Below, piece after piece: positions 47,502-61,852 of a DNA stretch of 64,000 bases. Numbering within the stretch: the stretch's first letter is position 1; the number at the start of each line of letters is the position of its first letter. The notes under the pieces were generated by a model, which was not told the origin of the DNA, searched no databases, and saw only the letters and a program-made list of their open reading frames with translations. The DNA is from Phialophora verrucosa (taxonomy: Eukaryota > Ascomycota > Eurotiomycetes > Chaetothyriales > Herpotrichiellaceae), in the NCBI GenBank assembly GCA_002099365.1, contig MSED01000005.1, positions 1,550,001-1,614,000 on the forward strand. The letters run 5' to 3'. Both the position numbers and the translations under genes were made by a program.

Positions 47502-48637
47502 GGCCGGAGACAAAATTTGAAGTGTGTAAAGATCGTAGATTCGGCTGCAACCTGGCAGCCGTTTAGGAGAAGATTCGTGAGGCGCGAGTCGTTCGGGTGA
47601 CTGCTTCTGTTTCCGTACGTGGGATGTGGTACCTGAGCGTCGGATGACACGGCGCAGCCGCTAATCAGGTACAACTTGTTGAAGAGTCCAGCTCAATCTC
47701 TCGCAAGCCGAGAGATACACCTCTGCCTTGGACTGAGTCTATTGCATTGTTTGTTGTTGCGGCTCGCAGTGAGATGGCAGTCACGACTGCTGCTGCCTCT
47801 GCCTTGTTGATGAACAAACACCTTCCTTCACCATCTGGCGGTTGACGTTCGAGGATGAAGAGGGGCGTGGTGTGAATCGAGGCGCCCTCAGTAAGGTTTC
47901 GGTGAGTCCAAAGTGAACAAAGCGTGCGCAAGACCGAAGAAGTCAAGGGGTGGCAAGGGGGAATAAAGAACGAACGCGGGTCTGGGGTGACCCGGAGAAC
48001 AATGACGAGGAAAGATCGAGTTTGGATGGCGTATGAATCCTGAAGGGACCAGTAATGAGAGACTTGATACACAATTCGAATGAGTGGACGAAATGGCTGA
48101 ATAGGGAGGCTGCTGAATAGGACGATGAGGAGGCTGCGACAGATGCCTCAATGCCACCGAACTTGAAGCTCAAACCGCGCCAAGGCATTTCGTGAGCTTA
48201 ACTGGCCCAGCCCCGACGCCTAAGACGCCCACGACGACCAACTCAGCATTCCCGAAACACGCCCCGGCGATCCCCCCCTGATTCCACCAATTCTGATTCG
48301 CTCTCAGAATTCTGCGTGAGATCGGACCTGAGGGAACCCGAGGCCGACCTGCTTCATCTACATACTGGGTACGGAGCACAAAGTATTTGTTTGGCTTTCA
48401 GAAGGAGAGAGAGAGATAGGCGCTGCGACTGGCCATGGGAATACTGTGCTGAGGTCGCGACCGTGAGGTTGCAAGTATGAATCAAGGTTTGTATTGAATA
48501 GCTGCTCTAGTTATAGAATGCTCTAGGTCCTCCAGCGTATGTTTCTCTTCTAGGCGCCTGTCCCATCTGCAAACCTCGCGCACCGTCTTCACTCTTATCG
48601 TCCCTCCCTTTCTCCCCGCACGCAGCGTAACACTCGT
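47502..48637. other. Intergenic, promoter of the KCH1-like gene
   Basis: 1.1 kb. Minus-strand frames such as 47665-48072 are short and unlike known proteins. A GAGAGAGAGA patch is near 48406-48415. Confidence 0.5.
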
Positions 48638-51108
<2,471 letters not shown>

Positions 51109-54006
51109 TCAGATATTCCCAATGACGACCATATACCTCAACTTTCCGTCCTTGCTAGACTTGATGTTGTCAGAACCGCCAATTCCATCATCCAGCTGCA
51201 TTTGGCTACTCTTCCAGCCCCAACTCTTGCTGACGTCGAACTTATCAGGCGCACTCTCGTAGATGCTCAGAAGCCGACCGGCCTTGCTAGGTGAGTAGAT
51301 CTTGAAATATGTCCTGATAGTTGGACGCGAATCCATATAAGGAGGCATTGCAGAAACATTGTACTTCCTGTTTGTCCGCAACAACTCTGCATCTTCTTCG
51401 TCTGAGTCGAGCATCTGTCCATCTGCGACGGGAGTGGCAGTGGATAGGCGCCCAGCAACCCAGGAAGTCTTCTGTGTCGGCTTCGCCGACTGTGGTCGTG
51501 GAGCTTGAGTTCCACCTCCACCCAGCTGCGGATTCGCACTGTCATACTCATGAGTGGATTCCGCTGATCTGTCGTCTTGCTCGACCGTGGGTCGTCGCAG
51601 AGCGTCCACAATCTGCCAACTTCGACCTCCCCGTTCACTCTTGCGAAGAAGCATCTCTCGCTCCAGCTGCCCAATGCGTTCGTCCACGTTGGCTGCCATC
51701 CACTGGTTGAGCGGATCATCAACCGGTTCCTTCTCTTTGGCTCTGTGCAAATAAATGCCCAACTGTTGGACCTTGGAGTTATTGACCCGCTGAATGTAGA
51801 GATTCCACAAACTGCCGGCATACCATACTGTATGCGAGTAGACTCGTTTCTTCTCTTTGAGGGTTCGCGGGTTCGGGAACTCTGCCGAAAATCGAAAAGG
51901 AGGATAGTAGCTGAAACGTGGCGCCGAGGTCGGCGAAAAACCTCTCGACGGCGGCCGGGCACTCTCAAGTACATTGCCACTCGTAAAATCAAGTGCCCAG
52001 GCTACATCAGTAGGCTCAAGGCTGGCCGACAACCTGGCGGCATGAGTACTCCACTCTGCGATACTGGTCGAATTTTCGGCTACAAAAGCTTCGCGAGTCC
52101 CTCCCATGATACACGAAACATCGTGACCAGGAATCCAAAATTTCCGAGGTTTCCCGTTGCCATCCCATGAACCAGACTCCATCTCGGCAGGAATTTGACT
52201 TACACTTGCTGGGCCGTCATCTCGTGATTTGCCCTTGTTTTGGGTGTATGTCAGCTCGGACTGATCCTCGGCTTCTTCAAAGTCTTCAGCCGCTTCACTC
52301 AACCCGAGCGTCTCGTCTGTCTCGCGAGCGTTCAGGACTTTCTGGCGAAGTTCCATGGACATCCACAGGGCATCAGATATGACCTTCTCCGGTAGTACTG
52401 GGACTCCAAGAATGTCTTTCTGCATTCGTATCTGCTGCAGCTGTTCGAAGCGGAGATGAACATAGTGGATGCCTTCGTCAAGCAACACCAACAAGGGTGC
52501 GATTTCTGGGGAAGTGTATAATGCAACCCATGCCTCGTCTTTCTCTGACACATAGCGATGATTTCCGGCGATACTGTAAGGTGCGTCAAACCTTACGGCG
52601 AAGAATCGAAGGCTGCTGGGCTTTGGATGGAGATATTGGCCACTAGCGGAGACAAGACCGACTTCAATTGCTTTTGCTCTCAGGCGACGGTTCAAAAGCT
52701 TCAAGGTCAGGTACCATCGTTCCCATTCACCCGGACAGAAGAACGGGTCGCCGCCCACGATCTCCCGAACGATTTCAGCGGGTATTTCGTCCCAGTATTC
52801 GTATGGCATTTCCCATCCTTCTTTGCACAGCATGGCTTTTGCAGAAGCGAGGATCCGGTCGCCAGCCTTACCGTAGTAGTTGTTTGTTACTAATTTTATT
52901 AGGCCGTGGAGGCTAGCGGGCTCCATCTGGCTTAGAATTGAATCCACGCATGAATCAACCAGTTCGGGCATATCTAGCCAACAAGCTGTGGCGAACAAAC
53001 CGATAGCTTCCTCCTCCTCCTGAACCGCAAACTGCGTGCCATAGATTCTTTTAAGAGCTAGCTCAAACGCATTCTTGCTGATGTTCGGATCAAGTTCCTC
53101 ACAGGGGATCTTCATTTCCCCGGCCGTACTCTCCGCCCAGGACCCAGAGAATGCCGAGGAGAAGTAAGGCACACGATCAAGGAGGAGCTTATGCAGCCTA
53201 TAGCGTTGCCCAAAGGCGAAGACGGTGATATCGGAATGGCGGCCCTCTTCAAATCCGTGGTGAAAGAGGTGGCCCGTAAGGGTCGAAGTGTCGCCTATGC
53301 TTCGGCCAAGGCTCGACAATGTACGAAGTTGGGAGGCTCCTCTGGAGAGCGGGCTGGGACTTACTCCATCACCAGGAACAAATAAACGTGCCAGAGCAGT
53401 TGAGGTATGGGCCGCTTCAGTGTCAAAGGTGTTTGCCGTCGAGCTCGTGGTGGGATCATCAACATCTTTCTCTGAGCTGAGTAGAGGATGTCTACTGCTG
53501 GATGCATTGGGAGAACCGGAAACAATCGTATCAGCTGCCTTTGAATTGATTCGGCGACTCCCGCCCGCGCTTGTCAGAGCAGCCAGAGGGCCTGAGTTAC
53601 TCGAGGACACCGCCGCGCTGAGGGACGCCAGGGCAGTATTCGCCGAGACCGAGGCGGTTGGTGGGCCGGACACGAAGATTGAGCGCAATGGAGGTTCAAA
53701 TGAGGCCGTTGGAAGCGGGTCTCCATATGGTGGGCCGTGGATCTGGTTCGACGATGCGGACCTTCGCTGAGGCAGGGGTCTGGAGCTGGAGACCGTGCTT
53801 GTTGGTTGTTGGAGCGGGGATCTGACGATGCCTGATACCGTAGGCTCAGAATATCGCGACGGGTGAAGGGTGGAATTCGCTGTGCCTTGTTCGCTCCAGG
53901 CAGCTCTACCAACCCCTCCATTGGAAGTTGATGGCTCGTAGTTGGACAGGAGTCCGTCCAGGTCGTCACTGGGTGGGTTCCAGCCTGGGAACTGGTCTGG
54001 GTCCAT
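51109..54006 (-). CDS. BTB/POZ-domain protein
   Basis: Intronless, 965 residues from the ATG at 54006 (frame open to a TTG at 54054). Residues 1-245 are disordered. The BTB domain covers about 247-355: LFHHGFEEGRHSDITVFAFG, YRLHKLLLDRVPYFSSAFSG and the DPNISKNAFELALKRIYGT end. A helical BACK-like segment follows (ACWLDMPELVDSCVDSIL, GLIKLVTNNYYGKAGDRIL). The C-terminal half has conserved-looking aromatic blocks (PFRFSAEFPNPRTLKEKKRV, HTVWYAGSLWNLYIQRVN) that suggest a further globular domain, then a tail with FKIYSPSKAGRLLSIYES. The layout resembles germ-cell-less/Btb3-like fungal BTB proteins, which can act as Cullin-3 adaptors; that function is inference. Confidence 0.82.
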   Translation of the reverse strand: MDPDQFPGWNPPSDDLDGLLSNYEPSTSNGGVGRAAWSEQGTANSTLHPSRYSEPTVSGIVRSPLQQPTSTVSSSRPLPQRRSASSNQIHGPPYGDPLPTASFEPPLRSIFVSGPPTASVSANTALASLSAAVSSSNSGPLAALTSAGGSRRINSKAADTIVSGSPNASSSRHPLLSSEKDVDDPTTSSTANTFDTEAAHTSTALARLFVPGDGVSPSPLSRGASQLRTLSSLGRSIGDTSTLTGHLFHHGFEEGRHSDITVFAFGQRYRLHKLLLDRVPYFSSAFSGSWAESTAGEMKIPCEELDPNISKNAFELALKRIYGTQFAVQEEEEAIGLFATACWLDMPELVDSCVDSILSQMEPASLHGLIKLVTNNYYGKAGDRILASAKAMLCKEGWEMPYEYWDEIPAEIVREIVGGDPFFCPGEWERWYLTLKLLNRRLRAKAIEVGLVSASGQYLHPKPSSLRFFAVRFDAPYSIAGNHRYVSEKDEAWVALYTSPEIAPLLVLLDEGIHYVHLRFEQLQQIRMQKDILGVPVLPEKVISDALWMSMELRQKVLNARETDETLGLSEAAEDFEEAEDQSELTYTQNKGKSRDDGPASVSQIPAEMESGSWDGNGKPRKFWIPGHDVSCIMGGTREAFVAENSTSIAEWSTHAARLSASLEPTDVAWALDFTSGNVLESARPPSRGFSPTSAPRFSYYPPFRFSAEFPNPRTLKEKKRVYSHTVWYAGSLWNLYIQRVNNSKVQQLGIYLHRAKEKEPVDDPLNQWMAANVDERIGQLEREMLLRKSERGGRSWQIVDALRRPTVEQDDRSAESTHEYDSANPQLGGGGTQAPRPQSAKPTQKTSWVAGRLSTATPVADGQMLDSDEEDAELLRTNRKYNVSAMPPYMDSRPTIRTYFKIYSPSKAGRLLSIYESAPDKFDVSKSWGWKSSQMQLDDGIGGSDNIKSSKDGKLRYMVVIGNI

Positions 54007-54606
54007 GATAGAAGTCTGGTAACTGGAAGTGTGAGTACCTAATATCTTGCACAATCATAATGAGTCGAAGGTCAGGCATATTTCAGTGAGAGGCTGCCCG
54101 TGGCGGATGCATCTTGGCTATCAGAGGTAGGTGCCAAACACTCCAACAGCGGGAGAAGTCCAACTAATCTGGAGGTAAATTGTTGAAATATACACGGGAG
54201 AAGTGAATGCAGAACTTATCTGAAGCGAGGACACGCAAATGACTGCTGATAGTCGTCTCCAGCGTAGAGTAGATTGAAGTTGGCAGGCTTGTGACCAGCG
54301 TTGGAAGTGATGGTGGCGCCATTGATGAACAAACGTCATTGCGAGTAGAGGCTAGAGCTGGTGTGGCTGGTGTGGCTTGTGTGGCACGTGGATCCGGTGG
54401 CACGTGCGGAACCTCGCCTGGCTTCGGCGTTACCGCGGGCTTAAAAGTGATCCTTACTGTCTACTTGACGCACCCTCTTTAACTATTGCAAGACACGATC
54501 CTTACTGACAATAGCGTTCACAGCAGGAGCTACGCTACTTCGTTGATGCGTCGCAGCATGGCAGACCTTGCTATACGTTCTGATATCCCTTCCTTTCCTG
54601 CTCGAT
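54007..54606. promoter_or_regulatory. Divergent promoter between BTB and TAPT1-like genes
   Basis: 600 bp between divergent starts. A GTGTGGCT-like direct repeat occurs at about 54358-54384. No known operator identified. Confidence 0.5.
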
Positions 54607-57495
54607 ATGGAGGGGCCTACTACGACCGCACCAGTTCTCAACGGTGACCACCACAATTTCCCTCGAGAAGCCATCGCACCTCGCAATCCTCAGGATATCC
54701 GTTCTGTTGGTTCTACAAGTAAGACTCTAAGAGATGCCTGCGATGCGCAGTTGCAGTATCCAGACCAGAGGTCATCCTCATTGGTCGAGAAGAACATTTC
54801 AGGAGAAGCGAGAATTGCTGATGGCGTGGAAAGGCTGAATGGGGTTATAAAGGATAGCACTGAGCCGGGACCCGGGACTCTAGAATCACTTGGAGACATG
54901 GCATCGTCCGACAAGAGGCCAGCGGGCCAACAGCCGATGGCATCTCTCAATGGGATGGCAGTGCCTGAGATACACCCGAGCCAGATTTCGAACGGAGCAA
55001 CGACGGGGTCGAAGAGTGATGGACTCAAATTATCTGTTGAAAAGTTGCCGCGTCCGATGGGATCCCCAGTCCCAATCCCTACCCGCTCTGTCGACCTGCA
55101 AGACGGACCGCCAATCTCTAATGAGGAGCCTAGTCCTCACACAATCACGCCGGTTTTGCCCGGTAGACTCCCTGCATCTCCAAACGGAGATGTCTTCGCT
55201 TCCACACCAAATGTCGAGCCTTTGAGCCTAGGGTCATTAGCAGATCCGGACGCAAGACGGCCTCGCAATCTGACGATCGAGACTGGTAACAAAGCCATGC
55301 CCTCCCTAATCAGTCCCTCAGCACGGCCCAGTCTCTCTCAGCGGGCTTTATCCACTCCTGGCGTAGTGAGAAGCCCTCTGTCTCCACAGAAGCACGACAG
55401 AATCGGCCCACGGCCATCTCTTAAAATCCCAGAGATCGCAGGAACAGGGGGTAGAAGACATTCATCTTCCGGACGGCCCTTACCATCTCCTATGCCTACT
55501 TCCATACCACTCCCGCCGTTGTCAATTCCAACATATCTTCAGCTCGAACTATCGTCGCAGCGACCATCGCAACTCTACATTCACAGGTCTGCCAACAGCG
55601 ACTTCCCATACGAATCTTCTCGCGTCAAGACGGAGAGATTGTTGAACTTTCTTGTGCTCCCATTTTACCTTGAGCGGGTGCTTTGGTTCGGCACTCTTGC
55701 ATGCGTTGACTCCTGGTTGTATACATTCACCATTCTCCCCCTCCGGCTCCTAAAGTCCGTTTACATCTTGGCCAAGTCCTGGTGTATCAACTTCATGAGT
55801 GAAGTGCATTTCGTGTCTCGTTTTGTGTACAGCGGCGCCGGCCGGATGTGGCGGAGACGGAGAAGCAGCGTCGTGCCCATGCCAGCCCGAAAGACATCAG
55901 GCCCCGATACTGCTGAGCATAGATCTGGCCAACCCGTCGCCTCACAATCCCGCAAACAGGGGAGACACCACCAGAGAATGAAGTCTGTTCCTTCAGCGTT
56001 GCTGCCTGACGACAAAGCCGACATGCTAAAAGGCCTTCTGATCATTTGCACCAGCCTCGTACTGCTCAGACTCGATGCGAGTCGGATGTACCACTGGATT
56101 CGTGGCCAAGCCGCCATCAAGCTCTATGTCATCTACAACCTCCTCGAGGTCTGCGACCGCCTCTTTTCTGCAATTGGGCAGGATGTCCTCGAATGCCTCT
56201 TCTCAAAAGAAGCCCTTGAGCGGAAGCCCGATGGACACAGCAAGGTTTTGCGTCCGTTCTGGTTGTTTGTTCTCGCGCTCATCTACACGGTCATCCACTC
56301 GACTGCTCTCTTCTACCAGGTCATCACTCTCAACGTGGCAGTAAACTCCTACTCCAATGCACTCATCACTCTCCTCATGTCCAATCAATTCGTCGAAATC
56401 AAATCCACCGTCTTCAAAAAGTTCGAAAAGGAGAATCTATTCCAGTTGACCTGCGCGGATGTCGTCGAACGCTTCCAACTCTGGCACATGCTTGTCATCA
56501 TCGCGTCTCGCAACATCGTCGAAACAGGCGGTTTAAGCGCAGGCTTGACGGCTTTCACGAAGGCTACGGCATCCTCGCCTGCCGCTGCACTGATCACAAA
56601 CTCCAGCATCCCTATTACCACCGCCCTCCCCCCTCGCTCCGTCTCCTCCATTCTACCTAAATCTTTCACTTTGGTGCCAGCCGTGGTGCAGACGATAACA
56701 ACGTATGCTCCGGCCGTCTCGCAGGTACTGGGCCCTTTTCTCGCGGTCCTCGGCTCCGAAATGCTCGTCGACTGGCTCAAACACGCCTACATCAACAAAT
56801 TCAACAATACCCGTCCCGCGATCTACGAACGATTCCTCGACGTGCTGGCCAAGGACTACTACACCAATGCCTTTGGAGACCAGAACCTCACCAAGAGACT
56901 TGGCCTGCCTGTCATTCCCCTATCCTGCCTCTTGATTAGAGCGAGCGTGCAGACCTACAAGATGTTCATGGCAGCGTGGATCCCCTCCTCGCCCACCAGC
57001 TCAACTAGTCTCGCGAGTATTCATGAGCATTACTCGTCCTCTGCCCGCGGCGCAACGCCAATATCGACATCCACCGCTATATCACAAACCCTCGACGAAA
57101 TCATCGCTTTTATTCCCACTTCTCTGAAGACCTCCAGCGCCGTCACGCACATAACTACCGTCCTGCTCTTCTTGTTATTCTTTCTAGTCCTCCTCGCGCT
57201 GAAGCTCGTGCTCGGCATGCTCTTATTATCGTTCGCGCGGTCTCGCTATCGGAGCATGAAACTTCGCGAGCGCAACCCCATCTACCACGTCGATGGCGGA
57301 CGGAGAGTCGGTGGCTGGGGTGTCGTGGAGGTGGATGACGACAAGAGACGGTGGATCTACGACGATGATCCAGCCGGGCACAAGAACTGGAAGGAACGGG
57401 AGGAGAAGGACAAGAAGAATAAGGAGAGAGGGAATGGGGTAGAGAGCTTTGAGAAGGTCAAGAGGTACGAGATGGTGGCGAAGAGGATTTGGTAG
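54607..57495 (+). CDS. EMP65: TAPT1/EMP65-family endoplasmic reticulum membrane protein
   Basis: Intronless, 962 residues from the ATG at 54607; the frame is open from a TTG at 54568. Residues 1-310 are disordered and Ser/Pro-rich. From about 315 the TAPT1 (Emp65) membrane domain begins: SRVKTERLLNFLVLPFYLER, then LPDDKADMLKGLLIICTSLV, LRLDASRMYHWIRGQAAIKL, YVIYNLLEVCDRLFSAIGQD, VNSYSNALITLLMSNQFVEI, KSTVFKKFEKENLFQLTCAD. These blocks are among the best-conserved of the family. A long Ser/Thr-rich luminal or cytosolic insert and C-terminal helix (VLLFLLFFLVLLALKLVLGM) follow. In yeast, Emp65 works with Slp1 to protect soluble proteins from degradation at the ER. The C-terminal tail is highly charged. 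Confidence 0.92.
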   Translation: MEGPTTTAPVLNGDHHNFPREAIAPRNPQDIRSVGSTSKTLRDACDAQLQYPDQRSSSLVEKNISGEARIADGVERLNGVIKDSTEPGPGTLESLGDMASSDKRPAGQQPMASLNGMAVPEIHPSQISNGATTGSKSDGLKLSVEKLPRPMGSPVPIPTRSVDLQDGPPISNEEPSPHTITPVLPGRLPASPNGDVFASTPNVEPLSLGSLADPDARRPRNLTIETGNKAMPSLISPSARPSLSQRALSTPGVVRSPLSPQKHDRIGPRPSLKIPEIAGTGGRRHSSSGRPLPSPMPTSIPLPPLSIPTYLQLELSSQRPSQLYIHRSANSDFPYESSRVKTERLLNFLVLPFYLERVLWFGTLACVDSWLYTFTILPLRLLKSVYILAKSWCINFMSEVHFVSRFVYSGAGRMWRRRRSSVVPMPARKTSGPDTAEHRSGQPVASQSRKQGRHHQRMKSVPSALLPDDKADMLKGLLIICTSLVLLRLDASRMYHWIRGQAAIKLYVIYNLLEVCDRLFSAIGQDVLECLFSKEALERKPDGHSKVLRPFWLFVLALIYTVIHSTALFYQVITLNVAVNSYSNALITLLMSNQFVEIKSTVFKKFEKENLFQLTCADVVERFQLWHMLVIIASRNIVETGGLSAGLTAFTKATASSPAAALITNSSIPITTALPPRSVSSILPKSFTLVPAVVQTITTYAPAVSQVLGPFLAVLGSEMLVDWLKHAYINKFNNTRPAIYERFLDVLAKDYYTNAFGDQNLTKRLGLPVIPLSCLLIRASVQTYKMFMAAWIPSSPTSSTSLASIHEHYSSSARGATPISTSTAISQTLDEIIAFIPTSLKTSSAVTHITTVLLFLLFFLVLLALKLVLGMLLLSFARSRYRSMKLRERNPIYHVDGGRRVGGWGVVEVDDDKRRWIYDDDPAGHKNWKEREEKDKKNKERGNGVESFEKVKRYEMVAKRIW

Positions 57496-57975
57496 GCGAA
57501 GCTGCTCGTCGACTCGTCTCATACACCGTCCACTCACCCGGTCCGAGCTGTCCGTCTAGATTGATCACATCTTGTCTACCTTTTCGCAGTTGCAGAGCTC
57601 GCTTCCCAGGTTGCGTTTTCCATTCATGGTGACATAATCTTCGGTCTTGTCTTATCGTTTACAAATCGTGATCCTGCCACACTGCTTCCGCGGTCTCGCC
57701 CTGGACTGGGTCGGGCCCTCTATGCCTCTCCACAAGGGTATGCAGCTTTCATTCGTAACTACGTGAAACACAAGCATCAGCTGCTTGGCTCTCATCACCA
57801 TCCTCGCCCTTGGACCCCCGGCCTCAGATCCAGTCCCCGGCGACCTCACCGGTGTACAGCGCCAGTAGTCCTCGCAACATAAGCATACTTTTTCAAGGCG
57901 CTGGCAAGGGAGCCGGAAACCATCCAAACATGCATGCCCTCTTGTCTCGATCTTCAAACCGTCATCCAAAGTCTA
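57496..57975. other. Intergenic between convergent genes
   Basis: 3' flanks of the TAPT1-like and lysyl-tRNA synthetase genes; nothing else recognised. Confidence 0.5.
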
Positions 57976-59794
57976 TCAGGGGGCTGGTCTCGTAGCGGGC
58001 AGCTCGCCAGCCACGGCAGTCTTTTGATCTTCCTTCATGAACGGGAAGGCCAAAACCTCTCGGATGCTGTAGTTGTTCGTCAGGAACATGACAATCCTGT
58101 CGATTCCCATACCCCAGCCTCCGGTGGGTGGCAACCCATATTCCAAGGCCCGTATGAAATTTTCGTCAATCAACTGTGCTTCATCGTCGCCTTGTTCCTT
58201 CTGACGTGCCTGCTCCTCGAACCGGGCGCGTTGCTCAAAGGGGTCGTTTAACTCGGTGTACGCGTTGACGATTTCCTTCTTGCACACAAATGCTTCGAAA
58301 CGTTCGCAGATGCCGGGCCTTGAGCGGTGGTACTTGGCCAAAGGCGACATGATTTGCGGGTGCCCCGTAATGAACGTCGGGTTGATGCACTTTTCTTCTA
58401 TGAATTCTCCGACCAACTTGTCGAGCATACGTGCGTTGGTGAGCGGTGGAGGACACTCGACGTTGCACTTCTTGAGGACGCCCTTGAGGAAAGCGGTGGT
58501 CTCGTCGGTATGTAGCTGGTCTCCGGGAGGAAACTTCTCGCCCGTCGCTTCCTCGAGGGCCGGGATCATGTCGACGCGCTTCCAGGGGCGCGACCAGTCG
58601 ACCTGGTACTCTTCGCCTTCCTGGGTGGTGAAGGTTGTCTGCTGACTGCCTTGGATCTCTTGGACAAGGCCTGAGACGAGTTCCTCCGTGCGGTTCATGA
58701 CGTCGAAGACGTCGGCGTAGGCTTCGTAGAACTCGCAGGTGGTAAACTCCGGATTATGTGTCAGGTCTGCACCCTCGTTGCGGAATTGCTTGCCTAGTTC
58801 ATAGACTCGCTTGATGCCGCCGACAACAAGCATCTTGAGGTACAACTCCGGGGCGACACGCATGAACATGTCCTGCTTGTACTCGTTTATAAAGGTCTTG
58901 AAGGGCCTAGCTGTAGCGCCGCCAGCGATTTGGTTCATCATTGGAGTCTCAACTTCTACGAAGCCATTCGAGTCGAAGTAGCGGCGGATGTACGAGACGA
59001 CTCGTGAGCGAGTGATCAAGATGTTGCGAGACTTTGCGTTCATTAGGAGGTCGAAGTATCGCTGACGAAAGCGTGTCTCTACATTCAGCTCCCCAGAGTG
59101 GAAACCGGTGGTGTCTGGGAGTTGTTGTAGGCATGGTGTGAGGAGGATGACCTGGCGGGCACAGACTGATAGCTCGCCATCATTTGGACGATTTTTGGGC
59201 GCTGTGCGACGGGGATAGCCGATGATTCCAATAATGTCGCCTCGGTGTATCAACCCATGAACCTTTTCAAAGTCTCCTTCGGCGTCTTGTGCTTGACACA
59301 TGATCTGGACCTTGGTATTGCCATCAATCACATCGTAAAACACGAGCTTCGCACCTGCGGAGCGCTTGACGTATACCCGGCCTGCGACTCGAATCTCAAC
59401 CTCGGCGGTCTCCCCGGGCTTGAGATGAGCGTACTGCTTCTTGAAGTCGTCAATCTCTATGTTGACCTGGAACTTGTGGGGATATGGGTTCGGGTCATGA
59501 CTATTCTTGAGGCGCAACACATCGCGGCTTCTGATCTCGAAATATTGCTGCACCAAGTCAGTACTGGAATCTTGGTGCGCGGTACATCCTGACATTGGGA
59601 TTGAGCTCAACTTCGGCTTCTTTCTTCGCTGCCGGCTTGGGCGGTGCAGCAGCAGCCTTTTCTCTCTTCTTCTCTTCCAATTGTCTTTGCTTCTGTCTCT
59701 TCTTGAGCTCTGACTTAGAGACGCGTTCGCCTGTCACCTCATCCAGGTGTAGGTTCGCCGTATCGCGCGCAATGGACTCCGTTGCGTCCGCCAT
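57976..59794 (-). CDS. KRS1: Lysyl-tRNA synthetase, cytosolic
   Basis: Class IIb aminoacyl-tRNA synthetase charging tRNA-Lys. Exons 59594-59794 and 57976-59547 (46-bp intron with a TACTGAC branch site) give 590 residues. The N-terminal Lys/Glu-rich helix ([20 protein letters not shown]) is the eukaryotic tRNA-binding appendix. The OB-fold anticodon domain follows ([22 protein letters not shown]). Catalytic motifs: motif 1 in [20 protein letters not shown], motif 2 in [20 protein letters not shown], motif 3 in [20 protein letters not shown]. The splice rebuilds [13 protein letters not shown]. No mitochondrial presequence is evident, so this is the cytosolic enzyme. Confidence 0.96.
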
Positions 59795-60152
59795 GGTGAA
59801 GTGCGTGAGGTGAGACCGAGACGGTAGCAGAGGATGAGCGAGCGAAAATTAAGCAGTTGGAAGAAGAGTCACCAAATATTTTGACTCGAATTGTGACCCC
59901 CACTTGAGTGCGGGGGATGCGGTGAACTCTTCTGGTGTGCCTGACTAGTGAATCCGTTCGAAGCATTCAGCAGTCGAATTGAAAGTGCCTCACTTCTGGA
60001 ATTCACACTCAGTTCGTGTCACGCGAGCCACGGTTCACAAAGAATTCTTCTGGGTGCAGTCAACTGAAAACCACGCTCAGTCCAGGGCAATATTGTGGTC
60101 CACCAAGGTTACGATGCCTCTGACGACCCCTACTTCGCTCCTCGAAACCCCG
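59795..60152. other. Intergenic, promoter of the lysyl-tRNA synthetase gene
   Basis: 358 bp between two minus-strand genes. No feature recognised. Confidence 0.5.
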
Positions 60153-60658
60153 TCATTTAAGCATCTTCAGTGCAGTTGCACAGCACAGCGCCCAAAGACC
60201 TCCCTGACACAGCCAGAACGCTCCTCCACCTAAGCCATACCTCCTCCCGTACTTGACGTATCCGAACGCATACAGACTGCGAGCCAGCAACCATCCTAAT
60301 CCCAGCGCAGCTGTCGCGGTGGGATACTCCAATCCTGCGAAGAGCATGAAACCCATCGTTTGGGGCATATTTTCGAGTAGGTTGGCGTGTGCTCTTTGGG
60401 CGCAGTTGAATTTGTAGGCATCTTGGCTCTCCTTCGCCTGCTCATGGGTTGCATATGCGTTTGGATAAGGGACTTTTGCTGGTTTGCGCAGAGCCGTCAC
60501 CACGTTGCCTTGCATGTTCGAGAGAAAGGGAATCCCTCCCAGCGCAATGAGGACGACGTAGCTTTGGACACCCCGTCAGATGCGTCAAGCTGACCCAGCT
60601 CGGGCGTAGGAAGGACCACTTACCCGTAGCCGTCGGGGGTAGTAAGCGTGTAACCCAT
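60153..60658 (-). CDS. MAPEG-family protein, microsomal glutathione S-transferase 3-like
   Basis: Small integral membrane protein of the MAPEG family, closest to MGST3, which carries glutathione transferase/peroxidase activity in endoplasmic reticulum and mitochondrial membranes. Exons 60624-60658 and 60153-60561 (62-bp intron) give 147 residues, the usual length. The first exon codes MGYTLTTPDGYG. Family blocks are KVPYPNAYA, FNCAQRAHANLLENMPQTMG (the conserved NCxQRAHxNxLE glutathione-site motif), GLEYPTATAALGLGWLLARS and GYVKYGRRYGLG. Four hydrophobic segments fit the topology. The short first exon would be missed by single-frame annotation. Confidence 0.93.
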
Positions 60659-61852
60659 TCTGATTGATCTTGTTGGCGTCAGTGACTGAAGTGATCGAAC
60701 CTCTGTCAGGACTATTAAGAAGACTGTGCTTGACGTGACTTGGATAGGGGGTTCTGGGGAACAGGCGTCAGTCAGGCAACATTGTTGTGGAATTTCCTTA
60801 AGGGGGGGTTGTTGTGCCATCCCGAGGCGGACACGCGGAGGAATCTTGGGCCGACGGTCTCAAAAGTCAGTGACAGCGTGTCCCCTGAGTCGGTTTCTGC
60901 CCACTGTGGGCTCGCCCTTGAGTATACCCCGTTAGCGAGCAAAATCAAACGTTCTTGCGACCTACTAGCTCGGGAAATCTGAGTGTCCTTACTCTGGCTG
61001 GGGCAAGCATCCACCCACCCGAAGCATGTTTCCTGCAAACGCCCATACGCGAAAGCTTGCGACTGGTGATGGAGAAGAACGTGAAAAGACTGTTCAGCTC
61101 AAATCAAGAGAGAATGCGAAGGGACCTACCGTTGAAGTTGGAATGACATAATATATATATGGGGCACCCGCTGCAAGGAGCCTTCCTTCTCGCGTGCTCG
61201 CTCATTCACGATCTGCGACCATGGTTGCGTGATGACGCCTAGACAGCCAATCACAGACTCTCGTACATGCTGCTGGATCTGATCGAATAAATGCTGAATG
61301 GCGTTGCCAGAAGATGAAAGGTGGTACGCAAGTAAAGAAGGGAAACCTTCGACGAGCACCCCTTTTGAGCTGTGCTCATCGGGTCAATTTGAAAGCTGCA
61401 TACTGGCCGCAAGTCTTCAAATCCCTCGTTCAAAGCTCACCTGCATTGGGAAGGACCCAGCATGCACGAGCTTTAGCCAAACCGCTTGCTAAGTTTGCTG
61501 GGTTGGAATGTTCCCGACTCTCGAGTGCCTCAGCTTTGCTTGCAACATCCCCGCTGGGGGCTCTGGGGGCTCTAAGCTTGAGCCGATCAGCTCAGCCCTA
61601 CCGATGCTCACAGGTTTCAGCATTACGCCAATTTTCGTCCAGCTCGGATGCAACTCCTCGTCAAGCACCTCCGGACGCATGCCTCCCTCCAGTTCCAGCG
61701 CCATGCGCGTATCAATATCAGTAATCAAGAAGTCCAGATCCAAGACGCACCAAAACATCGAGGAAGGCATATGAGTATTGTACAGTCGATGGGTGATCTT
61801 CGTGCGCGGATTGGATCGTCCGTTGGCATGTTTCGCGTCAAGCCCCTTTCGC
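60659..61852. other. Intergenic, no gene supported
   Basis: 1.2 kb between two minus-strand genes; several overlapping short frames look random. Confidence 0.5.
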